In this document: positions 59,105-64,000 of the stretch, piece by piece
Position numbering within the stretch: position 1 is the stretch's first letter
Layout: the number at the start of each line of letters is the position of its first letter
Assembly: GCA_963662155.1 (NCBI GenBank)
Contig: OY759271.1
Location: 34,285,833-34,349,832 of the forward strand
Direction of reading: 5' to 3'
Source of the DNA: Lamellibrachia columna
Taxonomy: Eukaryota; Annelida; Polychaeta; Sabellida; Siboglinidae
DNA length: 64,000 nucleotides
Translations under genes and position numbers: made by a program
The notes under the pieces: model-generated
Database searches by the model: none
What the model saw: the letters and a program-made list of their open reading frames with translations, nothing else
What the model was told of the DNA's origin: nothing

Positions 59105-59164
59105 TGAAATGTTTTTGTAAAAATGTCGTCATAGAACCATACTTCCACTAAATTGCTCTTCTAA

Positions 59165-60536
<1,372 letters not shown>

Positions 60537-60642
60537 TTATCGGTAGACAACCTCCTATGACGTGGCTAGTGACACATCGGGTCAACGCGATACTTAAAGG
60601 GACGACACGAACGAAAACAGCAGACTTCAGCAACTGGTAAAC
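60537..60642 (+). promoter_or_regulatory. Conserved proximal promoter and 5' UTR of copy E
   Basis: Same conserved block as at the other copies; differs from C by one or two bases (GATACTTAAAGG against GATGCTTAAAGG). Confidence 0.45.
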
Positions 60643-62504
60643 ATGATGACGACGTACGTTCAACTGGCGTTTCTCTTCGTCGTCTTTGGCGGGGATGCCC
60701 TCGGTCAGCTCACGAGGGGAGCAGTGTCTAACGACGGACTGTGCACCTACACCTTCCGTGACGTCTGTGTCAGTCAGCGAATGCGAGACGTCATGGAACT
60801 GAAAGCCGTTGTGGACAGTCTACAGGCGCAACTCACTTTGGTCAACGAGGTCGTCGCTGCTATACCTGATCTGAGAGCGACCATGAAACAACTGGAAGTG
60901 AAAATCGACGACGTAAAAGACAAGACACAAGAGGAGACCGGTGGGTAACGCCATCTGTTTTACATGTTCTTACTAATAACAATTCTCTCCTGGTGATGTA
61001 AGCTTGGTGTTTCAGTGTAAATATTTTCACATACCTCTTTACGTCAGCATCCGTTGTATTTTTCTCCAACTTGTCTAACCTTGATGATTATACGGCGGCA
61101 TTTTTGGATCGCAGTCTACCCAAGCCTGACTAGAATCTTATTTCCAGAGCTGCCCACTTGACACCGTAAAAGTGACCGCATGACCCAACACTAAATACAT
61201 GAAAGCAGTCAACAAAATATTTCAGTCGTGAAATAAATTATATCTAAAATTATATAATAGTCCTCATACAGCGAGTACTTCAGAGAATATTATTGTTGCT
61301 CGAACTAACTCTTCAGGCACTGACAATCAACGGTCGCAGAGAGGAGGCGCTGTGTACATCCGGTGGGGACGGAAGATGTGTTCGGGAACTGGCTCACAGC
61401 TACTCTACTGGGGCAAGTATTTTAGCGATGTAGTGTTCTCTGTTGTTGATTAAGTATATGTATTTCTAGTAAACTCGATGTAGCTACGATGTTTATTATA
61501 TTTGTTTCATATTTTTATTTAACAAAATTTAACAAGATTTGCCATCCAAGCCAAAGGCCCAGATGGCAAGTGGACAACGAAGCCATTGGCTTATTGAGAG
61601 TCCATCAGTGTTCGTCTAGGTGTAACCCGCCCTCATGAGATATGTGTCCAACCTGTTTTTAAACATATTCACGCTGCTAGCGGTTATACAATCCGTAGAT
61701 AATCTGTTCCATTCATTTACTGTCCTCTGTGAGAATGAGTACTTCCTGATATCCAATCTACACTGATCCTTCACTAACTTTACTTCATGTCCTCTAGTTC
61801 TGCTTTCTTTAGAGAAAAAAAACATATTTCTATCAATATTTTTATTGTATTCATATGTCTTCCGAAGTTCCCTTAGACAGCGCCTGTTTCGCACCTCAAT
61901 GTCTTAATGGTGAAAGCAGGTTAAATATGCATGCAGGCCCCTATGAGGCACACCTGATATTCTTTTGAAGATTGTACGATTAAACATCTTCGGCTGTATT
62001 GTTGTTCAAGGTGTCGTAGCCGGGTCACACCATACACACAGCGGTGGTGGCTCGAACTATCTTTGCATGCCAAGAGACCCAGAATGGGGACCGAAAACCA
62101 CGGCAGGCTTCCAGTCCGGCGGCCATTTGTACGGCGCTGAATACGAAATACAGTCAAATGACCCGTTCTCCAACGCTAACGCACAGTCGCTGCACGACAA
62201 TGACGTCCCGTGTGCCGTGTGCCTTGTGACCAGCCGACCAACGAAACTGATGATTCCGGCCAAACTGACCTGTCCAGACGGGTGGACGAAAGAGTATTCT
62301 GGCTACTTGATGGCGGAACGTTACACACACAAAGGCCGAACAACCTACGTCTGTATGGACAACGCCCCGGAAGTTATCCTTGGAGGAGGACGGAACAGCG
62401 ATGGCGTCCTTTTCTACAATACCGAGGCTACTTGCGGTGGACCACTGCCGTGTCCCAGTTATGTAAATGGATGGGAAATCACGTGTGTCGTGTGTACACA
62501 ATAA
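60643..62504 (+). CDS. Gene copy E (alpha type): secreted coiled-coil/collagen C4-like protein
   Basis: Exons 60643-60940, 61317-61412 and 62011-62504 join to 295 codons plus stop. Signal peptide MMTTYVQLAFLFVVFGGDAL, two N-terminal cysteines, coiled coil with Glu in place of Lys in LTLVNEVVA, then the C4-like domain. GC-AG intron 2 and AATAAA across the stop (62500-62505), as in the other copies. Exon 3 is closest to copy A (FSNANAQ, SSDG/NSDG, CGGPLPC) with one distinctive change, MAERYTHKG for MAEHYTHKG. The frame is intact. Confidence 0.87.
61520..61912 (-). mobile_element. LINE 3' tail in intron 2 of copy E
   Basis: Same insertion as in A and C, with a 5-bp deletion near 61897. Confidence 0.85.
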
Positions 62505-64000
62505 AGCAGCAACGCACTAACGCTGAGTCGTATCTGCAACATCGGAATGTCAATGTAGCAATTTAAGTGTACTTACTGCAATGTTGTTATCGTTAATTAT
62601 TAGGGTGCTTGCTGTTTTACCCAACGTATTTTTTCAATGTAAACCCTGTTCAATTTTCCAAAAGTAAAATATTGTATCAATTACACATACGGCATATGCT
62701 TTTAATCTGTTTTGACTGTCATTTATTATATATTTGCATGATCCTGACGGTTATTTCAGAAGTATATCAAGAATCTAAAAACGCTTATTTCTGTTTTCGT
62801 TTTCAGCCATCTACGGGGCTCCCTCAAAAATCTTGTAGGGGCTACTAACATGATACATTCTTTTTTGTCGTTCTGACATACGTTTACACTGTATAGTTAA
62901 ATGGACGCAAACATACGCTTCTTTTCAATAATAAACCCGTTGCAACGCACAGCGGCGCAGGAATTCAGCCGCACAGTGTCCACACACATAGGCCTTCGTG
63001 CCATGTACGGTTGCCCAGTGTTCCCAGCGCGTGAGTCATCCCACTGTGACATCACCACAATCGGAAACCTTGTTATATCAGGCCGGTAAAGAAAACATTC
63101 TCTGGTAGATTTGGGTTGCCCGTCGAATCAACTGCGTTTCGATGGACGCTCACCTCAAACGCGCCGTTAGTCCTGGGTGATCCGATCAATATAACACGTA
63201 ATAAGTGTGTGGATTCTGAATTATTACTTATGTTCGGTTTACCATCCCTACATCTTTGGCTGACTAATAGCGTTGAGCAAAATTTTTATAAAATGTCTAC
63301 GGCCATATGACGTTGAACGCATCGTTTATTCGATGGGTGAAAGCCTGGGAATACCGGGTGTATACTTAATATTTTTTTTACAACATGTTTTAATTTTTAG
63401 CCATCTAAGGGTCTCCGCTAAAAATTCATGTACTAACATTATGCATTTTTATTATTTTTCTCGATCGGACATATTTGTATAGTGAAGTGGACGCAAACGC
63501 ACGCTTATTTTCGATAACAAGCACACTGCAATGCTCAACGGCGAAGCAGTGGACCTATAGAGTGTCTACACACATTCTTGCCATATACGGTTGCCCAGTG
63601 TTCCCCCGCTCGAGTCATCCCATTGAGACGTCATCACAACCGGGAACCCTGTTAAATCGCTAAGCCTGTATAGAAAACTCTATTACCGTAAAATTGCGAC
63701 TGAAAACGTGAAAATATACACTGTACAGTGTAATTGAACGACTGAGCGATGGTGGAATCAGTTCACGAGGTTTGCGCCTGTTTGGTTGATCAAAACACTG
63801 GTGACAAATGGATCATCAGCCTAACAACCACCGCTGTGTCCTAACTGTGCTAACATGCGTTGATGAACATATAACGAGGAATATCTCTTGTCAATCGCTG
63901 CCAAAGAATATAATCTGTTCGGTGTTGTTCCTACCATAACGATGGCATGAGCACATCTTGGTGCCCGGACAACCCCGTTTATTTCGACCGGATTTGTTCA
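62505..64000. other. 3' flank of alpha copy E, cut by the window end
   Basis: Matches 1498-3000 closely, including both local direct-repeat copies and the segment that is deleted in unit C. No gene. Confidence 0.65.

Overview
This window is animal nuclear DNA from an invertebrate, probably a marine lophotrochozoan such as a mollusc. That assignment is an inference. It rests on split genes with spliceosomal introns, AATAAA poly(A) signals, dense and mutually nested LINE, Gypsy and SINE remnants, many dinucleotide and minisatellite tracts, and a secreted gene family that resembles the C-terminal domain of 'short-chain collagen C4-like' proteins of sponges, molluscs and other invertebrates. No rRNA or tRNA gene, CRISPR array or bacterial operon was seen.

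The host content is a tandem array of five copies (A to E) of one three-exon gene. Exon 1 encodes a signal peptide, a short two-cysteine segment and a coiled coil. Exons 2 and 3 encode a compact cysteine-rich domain. Copy A (306-1497) lacks exon 1, which lies left of the window. B (33374-34980), C (47294-49159) and E (60643-62504) look intact. D (52837-54451) has a 1-nt deletion in exon 3. There are two subtypes. Alpha (A, C, E) has a LINE tail in intron 2 and an extra Pro. Beta (B, D) has a short intron 2 and a different 3' flank. C and D form an alpha-beta pair, and the pair with its upstream block repeats with a period of about 13.35 kb (C start to E start is 13,349 bp). In every copy intron 2 is best explained by a GC-AG intron, and the stop codon lies inside an AATAAA hexamer.

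Layout: 1-5430, alpha gene A and its 3' flank. 5431-28100, a transposon island: two degenerate Gypsy elements on the minus strand, a nearly intact CR1/Jockey-group LINE (11455-14475), a third Gypsy fragment, a LINE ORF1-like remnant, a second LINE (18480-20675), a 63-bp tandem repeat with an open frame, a LINE tail and a piggyBac-type MITE. 28100-33370, the upstream block of B, swollen by a 1.08-kb insertion and by a terminal-inverted-repeat element that encloses an RTE-like reverse transcriptase. 33374-36784, gene B and its flank. 36785-42912, a Gypsy element with both LTRs, itself hit by a LINE and by a 455-bp repeat. 42913-56270, one complete array unit (upstream block, C, D). 56271-64000, the next unit up to the 3' flank of E.

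Because the duplicated units serve as references for each other, several insertions have a visible empty site elsewhere in the window. This allows a relative dating of events. The genes presumably form a recently expanded family of secreted structural or extracellular proteins; nothing in the sequence gives a more exact function.
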